Positions 38,876-49,112 of a stretch of DNA of 64,000 nucleotides are shown here, piece after piece; the stretch's first letter is position 1; each line of letters opens with the position of its first letter. Location: contig BLSF01000088.1 in the NCBI GenBank assembly GCA_012862575.1, positions 1 through 64,000 on the forward strand. The letters run 5' to 3'. The translations under genes were made by a program, and so were the position numbers. Source of the DNA: Parietichytrium sp. I65-24A. Taxonomy: Eukaryota > Sar > Bigyra > Thraustochytrida > Thraustochytriidae. The notes beneath the pieces are model-generated. The model made no database searches, had not been told where the DNA came from, and saw nothing but the letters and a program-made list of their open reading frames with translations.

Positions 38876-39989
38876 ATGCGAACTTCGCTTAGGTGCGCAA
38901 AAGGCCTGGCAGGGTTAGAGGCGCATGCGGCTACTCGCACGCCTTTCAACTCGAGGCTCGTCTCTAGCCCACAAAGGCGCCTTTCCACCACACCGAGCGA
39001 GAATGCTGCGCCGGCGTTACTAGTAAGCCGCAACTCCAGCACAGGCGTTCTCAGTTTGACGCTGAACAGGCCCAAGCAACGAAACGCTCTCTCAGTGGGC
39101 TTGCTTTCTGCCTTAAGGAAAGAGCTCCAAGAATGCATGGTAAGTTTTGTCTTCCAGAACTCGGTGAGGTCATCAAATTTGTCTGATAAGCAAAAACCCT
39201 GTACTACAGCAAGATGGGTGCCGGGAGATCCGTGCCATCACAATCCAGGCAAACGGACCTGTCTTTTGTTCTGGTCACGATTTAAAAGAAATGCGGAGTC
39301 CAGAGAACGATACACCAGAAAAGTAAGTCAAGAGGGAGAAGAAGAAGGAGAGAGAATCTCTGTCTATGGACGCTCGGCAACTAACGTGGCGCGCAAACTG
39401 TCCCTGGAACAAGCACAGAACCAAATTTTTATTCTCCTTGTGTAGCGATGTAATGACAATGGTGCAAAGCTGCCCTCAACCAACCATTGCCGCAGTACAC
39501 GGCGTCGCAACTGCGGCAGGGTGCCAGCTCGTCGCCGCTTGCGATATTGCACTCTCAACTGCTTCTGCGCGCTATGCAACTCCAGGAGTCAGCATTGGGC
39601 TATTTTGCAGCACTCCTGCGGTCTCGCTTGTGCGCGCCGTCGGTCGCAAGGCTGCAATGGACATGCTCTTGACGGGTAGACTTGTCCCTGCTCCTGAAGC
39701 CAAGGAATTTGGATTGATCTCTAGAGTTTTGGATCCTCTAGGGGACCCTCTGGAAGAGCAACTTGAGGTACAAAAGCAAACCGCAGAGTTGGCGGAGGCC
39801 ATCGCACAGAGGTCAGGGGCAGCACTATCCATCGGAAAGCAGACTTTCTATCAGCAGTGCGAGCTTCCATTATCCCTGGCTTACGATGTTGCCTCTCAAG
39901 CTATGAGCCAAAACATGCAGAAGGATGATGCAATTGAAGGTATTGACTCCTTTCTTGCGAAGCGCCAACCAAAGTGGACTCACAAGTGA
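38876..39989 (+). CDS. ECHDC3: Mitochondrial enoyl-CoA hydratase domain protein (ECHDC3-like)
   Basis: Three exons: 38876-39139, 39210-39322 and 39419-39989, with introns of 70 and 96 nt (GTAAGT donors, CAG acceptors) placed so that the crotonase fold reads through; product 315 aa. Residues 1-40 resemble a mitochondrial presequence ending RRLSTT. Exon 1 gives LTLNRPKQRNALSVGLLSAL, exon 2 AITIQANGPVFCSGHDLKEM (first oxyanion-hole segment) and exon 3 GVATAAGCQLVAACDIALS, PGVSIGLFCSTPAVSL and KQTFYQQ. The order and wording match animal ECHDC3, a crotonase family member linked to fatty acid metabolism whose exact reaction is not settled. The third acceptor (39417-39418) was chosen to keep the FSLCSDVM segment, which aligns to ECHDC3. 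Confidence 0.88.
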
Positions 39990-40302
39990 AGCCAAAAAAC
40001 ATCCACAACCGCCTTTTAGCCTATTCAACTTGCAAGAAGAATGTTTCTCTGACCCCTGATGACGTTGGCAGAGTTTCCTCGAGTCAAACAATCTCGTGCG
40101 CTTCCCTACCCAACTCTACCTCCATGCAAATTGAAGTTTTCGTCTGGAAAACAACTTCATTTTTTAATTTAAAGAATCACAGATCCATTTTGAACAGAGT
40201 GGTCAATTACAACGGCAACAATAGACTAATATTGCCTGCGAAGTGAGTCAAAAACGCCAAAGCCAAGTTTGGCTACCATGATGCGATGGTGGTAGAACGA
40301 GA
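39990..40302. other. Convergent 3' region
   Basis: About 310 nt between the ends of the ECHDC3-like (plus) and sulfatase (minus) genes. No coding signal. Confidence 0.5.
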
Positions 40303-41955
40303 CTACTCTTGATCGAATGGCTTGACCCCAATTAGATTGGTCCAATCTCGATCAACGTTGCCGTTGAAAAGAGCAAGAAATTCCTCCTTTGCTGTTGCGT
40401 AGTTAGGGTCGTCAATGCGGTTCGATTGTTCAACGTCACCGGGGTCTGCGTAGACATACAATTTCATATTTGTAATCGTTTTCTTTTGGTACGCAAGTTT
40501 CTTCTTCAAATTGGTTGCCTTTGATTCCCTCTTCACAAAGAGGACGAAACGCGAGGTTCGGGTGCGAATTGAATAGCCGGTATACTTTTTGGACTTGTAA
40601 GACGGATACTGCGAAACCGCTGCCGCACGTATGTACCCATTTGCAGGATCAAGAAGAAGTGGCCGCATAGTGGTGCCGGCCAGCTCAACACCTTCTGTGG
40701 AAACACCACAAATGTCGGCCACTGTCGGGAAGACATCTACGCAGTCCACTGGCGATGAAATTTCACTCCCAGTGTTCTTTTCGATAGCAGGATTGATGTT
40801 CAGAAAGTTTGGAGGCAGGACAAGGGAGAATGGCACACGAGTTGCTTGTTCAAGTACGGTCTTCTTTCCCCACATGCCATTGTCTCCGAGATGAAAGCCA
40901 TGGTCGCCCCAAAAAACGATCAGGGTGTTATCCAAAACAGTCTGCGGTATGTTATTGAGCGCCTCGGCGAAGCGCCCAATCTGTTCGTCCACAAACGTCA
41001 CGCTTGCATAATAGCCCCGAGCCTTGTCTTCGTCTGAAAGCAAATTCCAGCCCTTGTAGGACTTGAGTTCCTGGCTCTGGTACCGCAGCCACGCGCTGTT
41101 CTTGTCGTTCCAAAAGCTTGGATCGCTATTTTCCAACGGATTGTCAAACTCACTGTCCGGCTTGGCTGCAAAGACTGACCAAAGAGACTCTGGAACACTC
41201 CATGGCATGTGAGGGAGAGCAAATCCGACTGCCAAGAAAAATGGCTGGGAAGGGTCTTGGGCTAGCTCATTGAGCCTTGCAATGCTGAGATTCGTTGCGC
41301 AATAGTCGGGAAATTCTGGAGCGAGGGAATCAGCGTATTTGTAAACCAGATGATCGTGCCGGTCAGCATTTGGCTCTCCAGGAAAGAAGGTCATTGAGAG
41401 ATCCTCACCACATATTTCATGTACGTTGTCTTGAATATCCTGAGCAGTTACAGCGTTGTCCCACGAGCAGTATTGATCGCTAGCAGACTTGCACAGGTCT
41501 GGGGCTGTGTAGAATCCATTCTTTTGCTTGCTCTTCTTGGTGAAAAAGCTGCGGTTGTCGAAAATTTTCCCTACGGCTTCTGTGCGATACCCGGCTTTGC
41601 GCAACAGTCCTGGAAGCGTCATGAGTTGCTTGTTGTATTTTCGGAACTTTGGTTCAAAGGCCCACACGCGCAATTGATCAGGACGACGCCCCGCCAGAAT
41701 GCTCGCTCTCGAAGGTGCGCATTCGCTCTTTGGAGTGTGCATGTTTTGAAAGAGAAACCCCTTTTTAAGCAGCGAGTCGATATGAGGCGTTTCAGCCGTC
41801 TCATCACCGTAGATGCCAAGGTTTGGATTCAGATCGTCCACCATCAAGAACACCACATTATAATTGCTGCTCTCTGCCGCTCTGCATCCTTTCAGAAACA
41901 AGGTCCCCAGAACAAGGAATGCAAGTGTTCCTAAACTCGGTACTCTGCGTTTCAT
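40303..41955 (-). CDS. Secreted/lysosomal sulfatase, iduronate-2-sulfatase-like
   Basis: Predicted 550 aa, the usual length of iduronate-2-sulfatase. The ATG at 41955 is the first in frame and starts a signal peptide (MKRRVPSLGTLAFLVLG). VVFLMVDDLNPNLGIYGDE holds the metal-binding Asp pair. SECAPSRASILAGRRPD contains the C-x-P-S-R site whose Cys is oxidised to formylglycine. VGKIF, LAVGFALPHMPW, YYASVTFVDEQIGRF and VFWGDHGFHLGDNGMWGK (metal-binding D-H) follow in the order found in IDS and its bacterial relatives. Expected to remove sulfate esters from a sulfated polysaccharide in the lysosome or outside the cell; for a marine osmotroph, algal polysaccharides would be plausible (inference). 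Single exon. Confidence 0.88.
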   Translation of the reverse strand: MKRRVPSLGTLAFLVLGTLFLKGCRAAESSNYNVVFLMVDDLNPNLGIYGDETAETPHIDSLLKKGFLFQNMHTPKSECAPSRASILAGRRPDQLRVWAFEPKFRKYNKQLMTLPGLLRKAGYRTEAVGKIFDNRSFFTKKSKQKNGFYTAPDLCKSASDQYCSWDNAVTAQDIQDNVHEICGEDLSMTFFPGEPNADRHDHLVYKYADSLAPEFPDYCATNLSIARLNELAQDPSQPFFLAVGFALPHMPWSVPESLWSVFAAKPDSEFDNPLENSDPSFWNDKNSAWLRYQSQELKSYKGWNLLSDEDKARGYYASVTFVDEQIGRFAEALNNIPQTVLDNTLIVFWGDHGFHLGDNGMWGKKTVLEQATRVPFSLVLPPNFLNINPAIEKNTGSEISSPVDCVDVFPTVADICGVSTEGVELAGTTMRPLLLDPANGYIRAAAVSQYPSYKSKKYTGYSIRTRTSRFVLFVKRESKATNLKKKLAYQKKTITNMKLYVYADPGDVEQSNRIDDPNYATAKEEFLALFNGNVDRDWTNLIGVKPFDQE

Positions 41956-42700
41956 CACCCCTCCACTGGATGCGCGAGTGAGTGATGCTGTATAATGCCT
42001 CGGAGGAGTGTATCCGTGTCGCTCCCGTCTTCTGCGTCTGCCACGTTGCGCGACACTCTTGCTCCTCTCCGGCGTGACTCGAAGTTGCTGCGCCGCGACA
42101 GGTACCCAGTACTGGCTTTGGCTTTGGCTTTGACAATCCGATCTACCGGCACAGCATGGCACAGCGATTGCCTACAATAGCATATCGTGCATAATTTGGG
42201 GATGTTTTGTTGCCTTTTCATGAGTACTAGTATTATCCATCTGTCCATCAATCTCGGGCTCTTCAACAGTGTGTCGATTGGGTACTGATTGTGAGTACAG
42301 ACCAAGCAGCCTATCGCTGTGGCACTCGGGCGGGGTAGTAAGTTTTGGGCTGTGCACCGTGCGCTGACTTTGAATTGTACAGCTGAGAATTTTGCGTTGC
42401 AATAGTTTTAGCTAAAAGAAGTTGGTTCAAATTTGAGGAGTGCCAATGGGGCGTAAAAGGTCTCAAAAGGCAATGCGAAGTTTGCGCAGCACCGCAGGCA
42501 ATCACAATCAGCAATCCGATGCCAAAAGCAATACCTTGAAGAACCTTCCGCAGCGACGCGAGCATGAGTCGAAACGGTTTTCCTGGATTCTGATCTTTGA
42601 TCAAATGTTTTTCATGAACAAAATTCAACAAACGGTCATCTGATACAAACGAAAGAACAAAAGAACAAATCTCCATTGTAGCACCTCTACTCACTGTCAG

Positions 42701-42708
42701 TACCGGTA
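42701..42708. promoter_or_regulatory. TACCGGTA palindrome, copy 4
   Basis: About 0.75 kb upstream of the sulfatase start, followed closely by a second half-site (accgtaccgg). Regulatory role is inference. Confidence 0.3.
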
Positions 42709-44110
42709 CCACCGTACCGGCGCGAAGTACTGTTGCCAGTAACCATTCCGAACCTCAGGTGTTAGCCGCTTTTCCTATCGGTGCCGTAAGGATTCCTGGG
42801 TGTAAAGACATGTGAAAAAGTTATCCGACCTGATGTTCGCACTACATGTTCGTACTGTTTGAACCCCGACTTTGCTGAGGAAATAAAAATATATTTGAAA
42901 CTCTGATTGTTCTGCATTACTTGCGCCTCTCGGCCACCACACCGAACGGGGACTTGTGAAGATCGCAGTGAATAAAATGAAATAAAGAACCGAGGCAGCA
43001 GGCTGAGATCAGCTGAGCAGATGGGCAGGCCCAGATAAAGCAAAAATTCAGAGATCTCCCGGAGCTCTGCAATCGAGACACCCTCAACTGCGAGCAAAGG
43101 TGCGCCAGGCAAGGCCACTGCTTTGCCAAGCATCGCGAGAGAGCACCGCGAGAGAAACCAGCACCCCTAGATTCTGGCGGACCGCGATCAGACCGCAAGA
43201 CGCCGGATCCAATTTCTGTGCAAATGTGCAAATGTGCACGTATGCAAGCGCCAAACAACCGGCGTGATTGGCGTGATGGCGGGAATCGAGATCGCGTGAT
43301 GTCCCCTTGGAAAGAATTTGACCCGGATCTCGTGCCAGCAACGGCCTTCTCGCCGCACGGACGATTCCTGGCTCTCGTACTTGCGCAGGAACCAGCACGA
43401 GTGCTTGGCGCTCTATTATTTTTAAAAAAGCGCCACAGCGTCTTGTATGTACTTGTGTACACGCGCTAACTCATCAGAATATTTACTATATAAATAGAGA
43501 ACTAGCTAGTTCAGAATTCTGAATGAACGTTCTTGGTTGGACAAAAGCAGTGCAATGGGAAATAGAAAGCATGCTCTCTATGCCCTATGCCTCTGTGTTT
43601 GACACAGTTCCCCGCTCCCATCAGCATAGCATATCCGGTGTAGTGACGCCAATGGGCTCCTAAGCTAATATGTATTAGCTGGAAGGTGTTGTTTCTATCT
43701 AGCCAATAGGAACAGTTATTGAATATCTCTGACTGAACTCCAGAGCACCGACTCTGTCCTGTCAAAGTGTTAGCAGAAAGGCAGCTGAACTTGCATAGGC
43801 GGATATTGGCGGATTTGGGGGATAGCTCACTTTAAGTAGATGAGCTTGGTACCTCTTAGCAATGGCGGTAATAGCTGGATGGCGATCCCCTAACTCTCGT
43901 GGCTAAAGAGCCCGGTAGCGAACGGATCATAATGACATAAGAGCCACGGGACTACAGGCCCAATAGTAACGCAGAGAGGATCCTACACGATCCTAGGAAG
44001 CGGTCAGACTCGGAAACAGAACAGTTACCGTCTGTAGATAGGACTCGAAGTGATGCCAGTACTAGCACCAGGTTACTTGACTACTAATAATGTAGAGTAG
44101 GATAATATTG

Positions 44111-44118
44111 TACCGGTA
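44111..44118. promoter_or_regulatory. TACCGGTA palindrome, copy 5
   Basis: About 0.7 kb upstream of the first PAK start. Regulatory role is inference. Confidence 0.25.
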
Positions 44119-44593
44119 CTACCAACAGTATTACTAAGCGAACTGTGACAAGTACTAGCACAGGGAGGAAATGAAACAAGGGAAAGGAGTGAAAGGAGAA
44201 AGAGAGGAACAGAGTAGCCGTGCAGCAGAGTGAGCACAGCAGAGCTCAGAAAGCCCAGAACTGAGACTGTCAGAGTCAGAGTCAGAGTCAGAACAGAATA
44301 TAGCGCATCCGACGACACGCGCGCACTTTGGTTCGCTGCGACTAACGCAAACCGGAACTCCTCACGACCAAGTTGCTTCGGGAGTCGCTGGCCTTCTCAG
44401 TCCCAGCCCACACTCAGATCGCGTGCCACTCACGTGCGCTCAACAGCCGCGCGGTGGCTGTGTGATTAATTTCAGCAGTCTTCAGACCTTTCATTAGAGC
44501 TTGCCACACCGGGCGCGCAAAAGAGATGATGAAGAAAAGCATGCGCCAGGAGGCGTCACACGAGAACATTGGCCAGCCTACCAACGTGCTGCG

Positions 44594-44871
44594 ATGCGTC
44601 CACGTGGAATGGGATCCTACGTAAGTTTGACTGAGATTTTTTGGCCGCGTGCGTCATTTGCTTCTCTCTGGAACAAATCTATTCTAACCAGTGGCGCGCG
44701 TTATTTGCCGCGGGTCTCGCTCTTTTTGTATTCTTTGTTCAGCTCCAACACATTTCGTGGGTTGCCGGATGTGTGGGCCAACCTTGTTCCGCCCGGAACC
44801 TCGCAGAACGAAACGAGCACGAGGGCCATGAGCGTCATTGGAGCGCACGTCGCCCCACCAAAGCCGAGTAA
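44594..44871 (+). promoter_or_regulatory. Candidate 5' leader intron and overlapping uORF of PAK copy 1
   Basis: A strong donor (TAC|GTAAGT, intron from 44621) and acceptor (TTTGTTCAG, to 44742) outline a 122-nt intron in the leader. After splicing, the ATG at 44594 would open a short frame that runs over the PAK start codon (44828) and stops at TAA 44869-44871. If not spliced, the same ATG is in frame with the kinase and would add 78 residues. Confidence 0.4.
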
Positions 44872-46030
44872 ATCTATTATAAGAGGAAAAAAATCCACCA
44901 AGAAGAGAAAGGACGAAGAGCTTGGCGAGGAAAATTTCTCCATTGGTCGACCATACAATCTGCAGCATGTCGAGCATGTAGGTGTTGACAACAGGTCTTC
45001 CACAGGTTTCACAGGTTTGCCTCCCAAGTGGCGGCAGCTCCTGAAGGTTAGCGGGATCTCGAGAGAGGAAGTGGCCGCTCATCCCCAGGAGGTACTGGAT
45101 GTGCTGCAGTTTCACTTGGAAGGGCCACCGCCAAAGTTGCCGACGAGAAGAACGTTGCAGCGGGACATTCTAAATGCAGTTCAGATTTCCACATTTGATC
45201 CTTCAAAGGTTATTCGTCGCGAGAAAAAGCTTGGCGAAGGAGCCGGCGGGACAGTGTATGTAGCTACTGACTTGCGCACAAAAGAGCGATGCGCTGTTAA
45301 AGTGTCCCCCATGAGTGACCTGGAGAATATCAAGAATGAAATTGCGATGCATGCTCTTTCTCAGCACGAAAACATCGTGCAATACAGGGAGACCATCGCT
45401 CACGGCGAGGAGCTGTGGATCTTGCTGGAGTTTATGGAAGGTGGCGCCCTCACGGATGTCCTTGGCCGGGGTGTTGCCTGGAAAGAGTCCAATATCGCCT
45501 ACGTCTGCAAGCAAGCGCTCATGGGCCTCGCATTCATGCATCGTCACCATCGCCTTCACCGTGATATTAAAAGTGATAATATCTTGGTTGACTTGAAAGG
45601 CCGCGTCAAACTGGCGGATTTTGGATTTGCGGTTGGTCTGACAGAGGAGGAGAATAAGCGCAAGTCTGTTGTGGGCACACCATACTGGATGAGCCCAGAA
45701 TTAATCCGCGGTTTGGAATACGACGCCAAGGTTGATGTATGGAGCTTGGGAATCACAGCTATCGAAATGGCTGACGGCGACCCGCCTCTGATGGACGAGC
45801 AGCCGATTCGGGCACTGTTGCTCATCACTATTCAGCCATCTCCGACGGTGGAGCAGCCTGCAAAGTGGTCAAACGCATTCAATCACTTCTTGAAGCGATG
45901 CCTCATGACACGCCCCGAACAGCGTGCCTCCACCGAGCAACTTTTGATGCACCCGTTCATTCGGCAAGCAGGCGAGGCTAAAGACTTTAGCGAACACGTT
46001 CGCTCTGCGTTGGCAGCCAGACATCATTGA
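44828..46030 (+). CDS. p21-activated kinase (CRIB + STE20-type kinase), copy 1
   Basis: Predicted 400 aa from the ATG at 44828, chosen by comparison with copy 2. After a Lys-rich start comes a CRIB/PBD segment (FSIGRPYNLQHVEHVGVD, then GFTGLPPKWRQLL) that binds GTP-loaded Rac/Cdc42. The kinase domain has LGEGAGGTVY (Gly loop), CAVKV (Lys), LHRDIKSDN (catalytic loop), ADFGFAVG (DFG) and GTPYWMSPE (activation segment with the PAK-type Thr). It ends with the expected HPFI region. There is almost no linker between PBD and kinase compared with animal PAK1 (545 aa), giving a minimal PAK. Predicted role: Rho-GTPase signalling to the actin cytoskeleton. Tandem paralogue of the gene at 47396. Confidence 0.9.
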   Translation: MSVIGAHVAPPKPSKSIIRGKKSTKKRKDEELGEENFSIGRPYNLQHVEHVGVDNRSSTGFTGLPPKWRQLLKVSGISREEVAAHPQEVLDVLQFHLEGPPPKLPTRRTLQRDILNAVQISTFDPSKVIRREKKLGEGAGGTVYVATDLRTKERCAVKVSPMSDLENIKNEIAMHALSQHENIVQYRETIAHGEELWILLEFMEGGALTDVLGRGVAWKESNIAYVCKQALMGLAFMHRHHRLHRDIKSDNILVDLKGRVKLADFGFAVGLTEEENKRKSVVGTPYWMSPELIRGLEYDAKVDVWSLGITAIEMADGDPPLMDEQPIRALLLITIQPSPTVEQPAKWSNAFNHFLKRCLMTRPEQRASTEQLLMHPFIRQAGEAKDFSEHVRSALAARHH

Positions 46031-47395
46031 TTGACTTTATACTCTTGTTTTTAAAATATCATACACGTAATGGAAATACTCAACGACAAATACAACAATG
46101 CATTCACCCGGGATGATTTGGCCGCCATTTCAACCAAGAAACGATATCCTGAACAGGTTCCGAATCCAATGAAACTGCCTCTCCAAAGTTGCAGAGGCGA
46201 ATGGTATTGTTGAACAATTACGTCATGAATTTAATAAATGGAAATGCAAAGAAAAAATTCAAACGGTTTTTCACCAGAATTGATTGCCCCCCTTTTTGCT
46301 GCTTGGGTCCACCAGAAAAACAGCGATTTCGATCTGGTTTCTGGTACCAAGTCAGCACACAACGCAACACTCAGAGTTCACGAGTTCTGTTCGTTCTGTC
46401 TGTACACGCTGCTACATAAATCAGGTACGCTCTAGACTCCTATGGACAATGTATAATCATTGGAGTAACAATTATACAACTCTCAATTTCCCCCCCCCAG
46501 TCGTACGCGATCTCTATGAAGTCACTACGAGTCGAGAGCACCATGGCAGGTGGTCACAGTAGCATTGGGCCATGCATTCCAGATAGTAGTTGGCTAGTGC
46601 CAAGCTGAGCTGGAGGTGCACACTCTATCGGTCATGCTAACCACGGCTATATGCACAAATAGCCTCGTATACCACCCTCTTATACGAATGGTAGTACGGA
46701 CTTTTTTAGGACTCCTAGCAGGCGTGTGCAAGTGAAACTGAATAGCACTCTTTTACCTCATCTAAAAGAGGAATTACTCATCAGCTTTTCCTCCTAGTGA
46801 CACTAGCTCTTCCAAGCCTCTATGGGCGGTTTTAGTAAATTCCTATTGCTCCCCCTAACCTTGGCCTACCCACTGCGCTGAGAGTGGAAGCGGGCCGTAG
46901 CGGGGCATAGCGGTCCTAGCGATGTGTGCTGGGAGTGCAGAGAGAGAGAGAGAGAGAGAGAGAGCGAACAGTGTGCGCGTGGCGGGTTGGTCAATCGCTG
47001 CGCAGAGACAGAGACAGAGACGGAGACGGAGATAGTGGGAGAGACAGAGAGACAGAGAGACAGAGAGACAGAGAGACAGAGAGACAGAGAGACAGAGAGA
47101 CAGAGAGACAGAGAGACAGAGAGACAGAGAGAAAGAAGAGAGGGAGAGCAGAGAGAGCAGAGTGGCCGCAAGTGGCGCGCCTCTCCTCCTCTCGCTCGTC
47201 TTTGCGCACCGTTGCGCACAAGCTGAGCGATAGTTGGCGCGAGGGCGAGTCTAAAAGCTTTAGACGCTGTCGCAGTGCGCTGTTTGGCTGGGCAGCAACA
47301 GGGCAGGGCTTGCCGCCAATCGTGGTCTTCAACTAGTTAGCTTCCGTGGGAAGAGTGTGCTTTGTATTTACAGTTCATAAAGAGCGACAGGCAAG
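46031..47395. other. Intergenic with purine microsatellites
   Basis: Between the two kinase genes. About 46939-46964 is (GA)n and 47041-47131 a (GAGACAGA)n array, both within 460 bp of the second kinase start. No gene seen. Confidence 0.5.
46939..47131. repeat. (GA)n and (GAGACAGA)n purine tract
   Basis: A simple (GA)n run, a short gap with cagagacggagacgg, then about eleven copies of an 8-bp GAGACAGA unit. Confidence 0.9.
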
Positions 47396-48550
47396 ATGAT
47401 GCGCCGTAGGAACAAGAAAACTAAGAAGAAGCAGATGGAAGAGGACGATGGGATTTCCATTGGTCGGCCATACAACTTGCAGCATATTGATCACGTGGGT
47501 GTGGACAACAGGTCATCCACCGGGTTCACGGGGCTGCCTGACAAATGGCGCCAGCTGCTCAAGGTCAGTGGATTCACGCAGGAGGAAATTGCTGCGCATC
47601 CGCAAGAGGTTCTGGATGTCCTGCAATTTCACTTGGAGGGCCCTCCTCCAAAGCTTCCGACCAGGCAAACCTTGCAGCGCAATATGCTCAAGGCAGTAAA
47701 CATTGCCAGCGGCGACCCCACCAAAGTAATTCGGCGAGAAAAGAAGCTCGGAGAGGGTGCAGGGGGTGTGGTGTACATGTGCACAGAGCTGCGCACCAAG
47801 GAGAAATGCGCGGTAAAGATTTCTCCGATGAGCGATCTGGAAAACATAAAAAACGAGATCGCCATGCACGCTCTCACACAGCACGAGAACATTGTTGGGT
47901 ACAAGCAGACCTTTCAGTGGCAAGAGGAGCTCTGGATTCTGCTCGAGTTCATGGAGGGTGGAGCTCTGACTGACGTATTAGGCCGCGGGGTGGAGTGGAC
48001 GGAGGGCAACATTGCCTACGTGTGCAAGAATGCTTTGCGCGGCCTTGCCTTCATGCATCGCAACCACACACTTCATCGCGATATCAAGAGTGACAACATC
48101 CTTGTCGATTTGCAAGGTCGCGTGAAGCTTGCTGATTTCGGTTTTGCAGTCGGCCTTACGGAGGAAGAGAACAAACGCAAGTCCGTGGTCGGCACCCCTT
48201 ACTGGATGAGTCCCGAACTTATTCGCGGCCTCGAGTATGACGCAAAGGTGGACGTGTGGAGTCTTGGAATTACCGCAATTGAGATGGCTGATGGAGAGCC
48301 CCCTCTTATCGACGAGCAGCCCCTGCGCGCTCTTTTGCTCATCACGATTCAGCCTTCGCCAACAGTGGAGAAGCCGCAAAACTGGTCAAACGAGTTTAAC
48401 CACTTCATCAAGCGTTGCCTCATGACTCGTCCAGAACAGCGCGCTTCTACGGAGCAGTTGTTGATGCATCCATTCATTCGCAAAGCCGGCGAAGCCAAGG
48501 ATTTTGCGGAGCACGTGCGCCGAACACTTGCTGCTCGACGCGGGCACTAG
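47396..48550 (+). CDS. p21-activated kinase (CRIB + STE20-type kinase), copy 2
   Basis: Predicted 384 aa; the ATG at 47396 gives a short basic start (MMRRRNKKTKKKQ) directly before the CRIB segment ISIGRPYNLQHIDHVGVD. The polybasic stretch beside CRIB is as in PAKs, where it helps bind Rac and phosphoinositides. Kinase motifs are complete: LGEGAGGVVY, CAVKI, LHRDIKSDN, ADFGFAVG, GTPYWMSPE and DVWSLGITAIEMADGEPP. It is nearly colinear with copy 1, differing mainly at the N-terminus and in the Gly loop. It lies in the same orientation 1.4 kb downstream, so the pair is a tandem duplication. Single exon, ending in TAG. Confidence 0.9.
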   Translation: MMRRRNKKTKKKQMEEDDGISIGRPYNLQHIDHVGVDNRSSTGFTGLPDKWRQLLKVSGFTQEEIAAHPQEVLDVLQFHLEGPPPKLPTRQTLQRNMLKAVNIASGDPTKVIRREKKLGEGAGGVVYMCTELRTKEKCAVKISPMSDLENIKNEIAMHALTQHENIVGYKQTFQWQEELWILLEFMEGGALTDVLGRGVEWTEGNIAYVCKNALRGLAFMHRNHTLHRDIKSDNILVDLQGRVKLADFGFAVGLTEEENKRKSVVGTPYWMSPELIRGLEYDAKVDVWSLGITAIEMADGEPPLIDEQPLRALLLITIQPSPTVEKPQNWSNEFNHFIKRCLMTRPEQRASTEQLLMHPFIRKAGEAKDFAEHVRRTLAARRGH

Positions 48551-48755
48551 ATCATGATATGTCGTTTATAAATTTCGTTCCCTTTCCCACCAGATTGTGT
48601 CTTCTTGAGAGTAAAGCATCCATCCACCGTTCTCTTTCGTTTTCATCTTCTTTCTCCACTTCCGCTAACTGTTGGGTCGCAATTTCATTTCGTCTTTTTT
48701 TACAAAGAATTATATATCTATCTCAAAAAATTAGGCAAACAGGCCACGCACTCAA

Positions 48756-49112
48756 TCAGCACCCCTCTGGCGTGCACACAGACCTGTAAGTCTCCAAGGG
48801 GCTCAAATCGCCCAACAAACATTCGTCAAAGCAGGATTCTATGTGATCTATGCACCAGTCGATGTATTGGTCTAGTTTCTTGTTGTTGTCGCCCAATATA
48901 TCGAACACGACGCTGGAGCAGCTCGCGTCAAAGTAAGCGTCCATCAGATCGCAGACATCTTCCGTCACATTTCCAACGGGCCCAAGAAGATTTTCCAAAT
49001 AGCCAAAGACGCTGACCACGGTTTTCTTGGCGATTTTACAGTGACGATTGTCGACTTTGCCGTTCACCTTCACCAGCGTTGCGAGCACCAGGAGCAGATG
49101 CGCGAACCTCAT
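48756..49112 (-). CDS. Small secreted cysteine-rich protein
   Basis: Predicted 118 aa from the ATG at 49112, which starts a clean signal peptide (MRFAHLLLVLATLVKVNG); upstream frame lacks secretory character. The mature part of about 98 residues has eight Cys (HC, VCD, SCS, WCI, SCF, ECL, VCT and a final GC), one NVT sequon, and amphipathic helical stretches between the Cys. An even Cys number suggests four disulfides. The spacing is loosely saposin-like, but the usual CxxC starts are absent, so I do not assign it. It could be an extracellular lipid-binding or effector-like protein (inference). Confidence 0.6.
   Translation of the reverse strand: MRFAHLLLVLATLVKVNGKVDNRHCKIAKKTVVSVFGYLENLLGPVGNVTEDVCDLMDAYFDASCSSVVFDILGDNNKKLDQYIDWCIDHIESCFDECLLGDLSPLETYRSVCTPEGC

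Larger units (their letters stand above)
41956..44827. other. Intergenic, 2.9 kb, with upstream exon of the PAK gene
   Basis: Holds two divergent promoters. A 121-aa minus-strand frame (42676-42311) with one hydrophobic span (VLQGIAFGIGLLIVIACG) could be a small membrane protein but lacks other support. TACCGGTA palindromes lie at 42701-42708 and 44111-44118. A (gtcaga)n run lies near 44270-44295. The stretch 43770-44150 is rich in TAG/CTA and has no coding signal. Confidence 0.4.

Noticed and set aside
42762-43462. Minus-strand frames of 120-180 aa
   Set aside because: Random-looking composition, no ATG-to-domain continuity, overlapping alternative frames.
43860-43960. Possible tRNA-like stretch
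   Set aside because: No T-loop consensus (GTTCRANNC) or acceptor pairing could be found.
46866-47336. Several 100-136-aa frames on both strands
   Set aside because: Products of the (GAGACAGA)n repeat, for example RDRETERQ or SLSLCLSV strings, not genes.
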